Of a DNA stretch of 64,000 bases, positions 62,101 to 64,000 are shown piece by piece. The position numbers and the translations under genes were made by a program. This stretch comes from Dasyornis broadbenti (lineage: Eukaryota > Chordata > Aves > Passeriformes > Dasyornithidae), in contig VZRN01000634.1 in assembly GCA_013397935.1 (NCBI GenBank), forward strand, positions 701,339 to 765,338. Reading direction: 5' to 3'. Within the stretch, counting starts at the first letter, position 1; the number at the start of each line of letters is the position of its first letter. Below the pieces are notes generated by a model. That model saw only the letters and a list, made by a program, of their open reading frames with translations, was not told where the DNA came from and did no database searches.

Positions 62101-63427
62101 TTTACAGCAGGAAAAAGTTCCAATCGATTTTCTTTCTTCTACCGTGTGGAGAGGTATCAGAATTACTACACACTACTTACAGCTCTCAAGCACTATTCCT
62201 GCAATAGAGGAAAACATGTAACATGATGGCATACTTGTCCTGGCTCTCTCACAACAGTCTTTTCTCTTTTAGTAAACACAAGTTAACTTGATCCAACTGT
62301 TCATGACTTGATAAAATTCAGTAAGTTCAAAAGCAGATGAAAGAACAAAACCAGGGATTTCTCTTTTCTAAAATAAGTTTGCTAACAATAATAAAAAAAA
62401 AAATCTCACTTTAAAGGAAAAAAAAAAGTGTCCAAAACCCTGATGCCAGAGCAGCCTCAACAGGGTTTGCTAGAATATCTGGAGTATATGTTTTCTATGA
62501 ATTTTATATGTAAGTATATAATTATGTTATAGTCAAAGGCACTAAAATCTAAATCCATTTTCTTCCTAATATGACATCTGCTACTCACCAATCTGTTTTT
62601 AGGAAACAAATGTCACTCCTAATTTGAATACCAGAAAGGCATCATCTCATTGCAAATGCGTTCTTGTGACTACTCTTGACAGGGCTGGGCTGCCCATGAT
62701 TCCCAGCACAGGATGGGACACAGAGGGGTCCTGGATTGGATTGTGCCCTATCAATCAGGCCACTTGATTCTGAAAACACTCCTATGAAAACGCTTAACAT
62801 CACCTCTCGCTGTACACGAACTGCTTCTCTTCATCTCAAAAAAGCGTTCTGTCTGTCAGCCTTGGCATTCCGGCTGTTTGTGCTGGATCTGGAGATCCTG
62901 TATAGAGCTACATGGAATCTTTACTGTGAGGGTGAGATATTGTACACACAATGTTATTAAGAATGTTATGAAAATGCAATTCATTGTCTATTTTAATACC
63001 TGAATCTGATATGTTTCGTTCCCTGTCACGCCTGTTAATGCAAAAGCCATGAATGCTGTTTTGCTAAGCAAAGCATCCCGAACTGCAATCCCTAAACTCT
63101 TCCTTCCATCCACAGTCACAGAAAGCCTTGATTGATATAATTCAATGTTAATAAAGTAGAAATTTAAATTTTCATCAAAAACTCAAGGGTATATGCTGCA
63201 AAAAAATCTGCAGTGAATCAATAATAAAAAAGTATGGGATCTTTGTGGTAATGCAGTTTTCTCTCCCGTTGCCACGATGAGCTGAACCAACTAAGGAGCC
63301 TCAACATGGCAACGGAAACTATCATCATAAAATGGTACAGTAATAGAGATAGCTAGACCAAGAAGGGGCAGGGTCTCCTGGGAAGAGGTCTGCAGAGAGG
63401 TCCAGTGACTGGTCATGCGGCTCAGTG
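59181..63427 (-). other. AMMECR1: AMMECR1 3' UTR (inferred)
   Basis: This follows the AMMECR1 stop codon on the minus strand for about 4.2 kb. It is AT-rich with many A and T homopolymers and lacks other exons. The probable end is set by a minus-strand AATAAA at 59,198-59,203 with T-rich sequence beyond it. It includes a perfect GTCACGTGAC palindrome at 61,234-61,243. Confidence 0.65.
59198..59203 (-). terminator. Polyadenylation signal, probable AMMECR1
   Basis: AATAAA on the minus strand (TTTATT on plus), followed on the minus strand by T- and GT-rich sequence ('ttttgtttttatgtttctct'). Other minus-strand AATAAA signals may lie upstream, so this is the probable distal one. Confidence 0.5.
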
Positions 63428-63542
63428 TCAGGAATAATGGTTGTATGGTGGAAGGGGGTGCCCAATACCATTCTGGAAGTGATGATGCTGACGATGGGCA
63501 AGGTACTCTGTGTAGCTCATCGTCATCTTCTCACTGCGGTAC
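63428..63542 (-). CDS. AMMECR1: AMMECR1 last coding exon (partial gene)
   Basis: On the minus strand an acceptor with a good pyrimidine tract (TTTCTGCTCTTTGCCAG) precedes 115 nt. After one base that completes the previous codon they encode YRSEKMTMSYTEYLAHRQHH, then HFQNGIGHPLPPYNHYS and a TGA at 63,430-63,428. This is the distinctive C-terminus of AMMECR1, a nuclear protein of the conserved AMMECR1/Memo-like fold family whose loss is linked in human to midface hypoplasia, hearing impairment and elliptocytosis. Its biochemical function is not established. The other exons lie beyond the right edge. Orientation and position next to TMEM164 match human Xq23. Confidence 0.97.
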
Positions 63543-64000
63543 CTGGCAAAGAGCAGAAAGCCAATTCAGGAACTGTTACCAGGAAGCTTCAGGTAACACC
63601 AGAAGTCCTGCACTGGTGGTTTGTTTAGTGATAAGAGCTCTGTACTTTTGATGCTGGGAATAAGACTGACTGCAGCTGCACAAGGGAACTGCCACAACTG
63701 TCAGGCCCAAGTTGTCAGGCCACAATTCCTGAATCATGGCAAATCACACCGTAAGTGCTACTGAAAAACACTTAAAGCAAATAGAATTGTTAAAATTGGT
63801 TGCCTACTATATTGGTTGAAGTAGAGGGAATAGAGAATGTCCTACATCTTCAGCCAACTCTGCAAAAACCTAGGAGGAAAAACTATGAACAAGCACTACA
63901 GATTTTTGGGCTGTTTTTAAAAAATCAGTATCAACTGTCTGCCAAATTCTGCTTTTGAAATTATCCCAGCTACATTAAATGTAGTTACACTCTTTTTAGA
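63543..64000 (-). other. AMMECR1: AMMECR1 last intron, partial
   Basis: 458 bp upstream of the last exon. No further AMMECR1 exon is recognisable before the window ends. Confidence 0.85.

Noticed and set aside
1..64000. CRISPR arrays, operons, phage or plasmid functions
   Set aside because: The window is clearly vertebrate nuclear DNA; no direct-repeat and spacer array or bacterial gene organisation is present.

Overview
The window is nuclear DNA from a bird, probably a songbird. The signs are interrupted coding exons with consensus splice sites, CpG-island promoters, CR1 retrotransposon copies (one keeping the avian CR1 3' end), and LTR families of avian type. No bacterial, plasmid or viral gene system is present. 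It can be placed on the avian chromosome equivalent to human Xq22-q23 (chicken chromosome 4, songbird 4A) because it carries TMEM164 and AMMECR1, which are neighbours in human.

Layout. 1-700 is a CpG island with a minus-strand, noncoding first-exon candidate; by synteny with human this is most likely the ACSL4 promoter, the rest of that gene lying to the left. 700-22,080 is AT-rich intergenic DNA with a CR1 copy (13.1 kb), an old LTR (13.7-14.1 kb), a GC-rich repeat-like block (17.3 kb), a solo LTR with a 4-bp target duplication (18.3-19.0 kb), a very old CR1-type reverse transcriptase remnant (19.2-19.9 kb) and a 36-bp minisatellite (21.9 kb). 22,080-23,500 is a CpG island holding the TMEM164 promoter and first coding exon. 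TMEM164 runs on the plus strand to a stop at 53,035: six coding exons give an intact 289-residue protein, followed by a 3' UTR of about 4 kb. The introns hold two solo LTRs, each with an assembly ambiguity, a CR1 scrap, a near-perfect CTCF motif and a candidate unannotated exon. 59.2-63.4 kb is the long 3' UTR of AMMECR1, and 63,428-63,542 is its last coding exon on the minus strand, so TMEM164 and AMMECR1 converge tail to tail.

How the genes relate. TMEM164 is an acyltransferase that builds arachidonoyl (C20:4) ether phospholipids, and ACSL4 makes arachidonoyl-CoA; both promote ferroptosis. If the left CpG island is indeed ACSL4, two enzymes of the same lipid pathway sit head to head about 22 kb apart. 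AMMECR1 is unrelated to that pathway as far as is known. I found no convincing undescribed system. The best leads are a candidate alternative TMEM164 exon, an intragenic CTCF site, and an open minus-strand frame with a splice donor in the TMEM164 CpG island.
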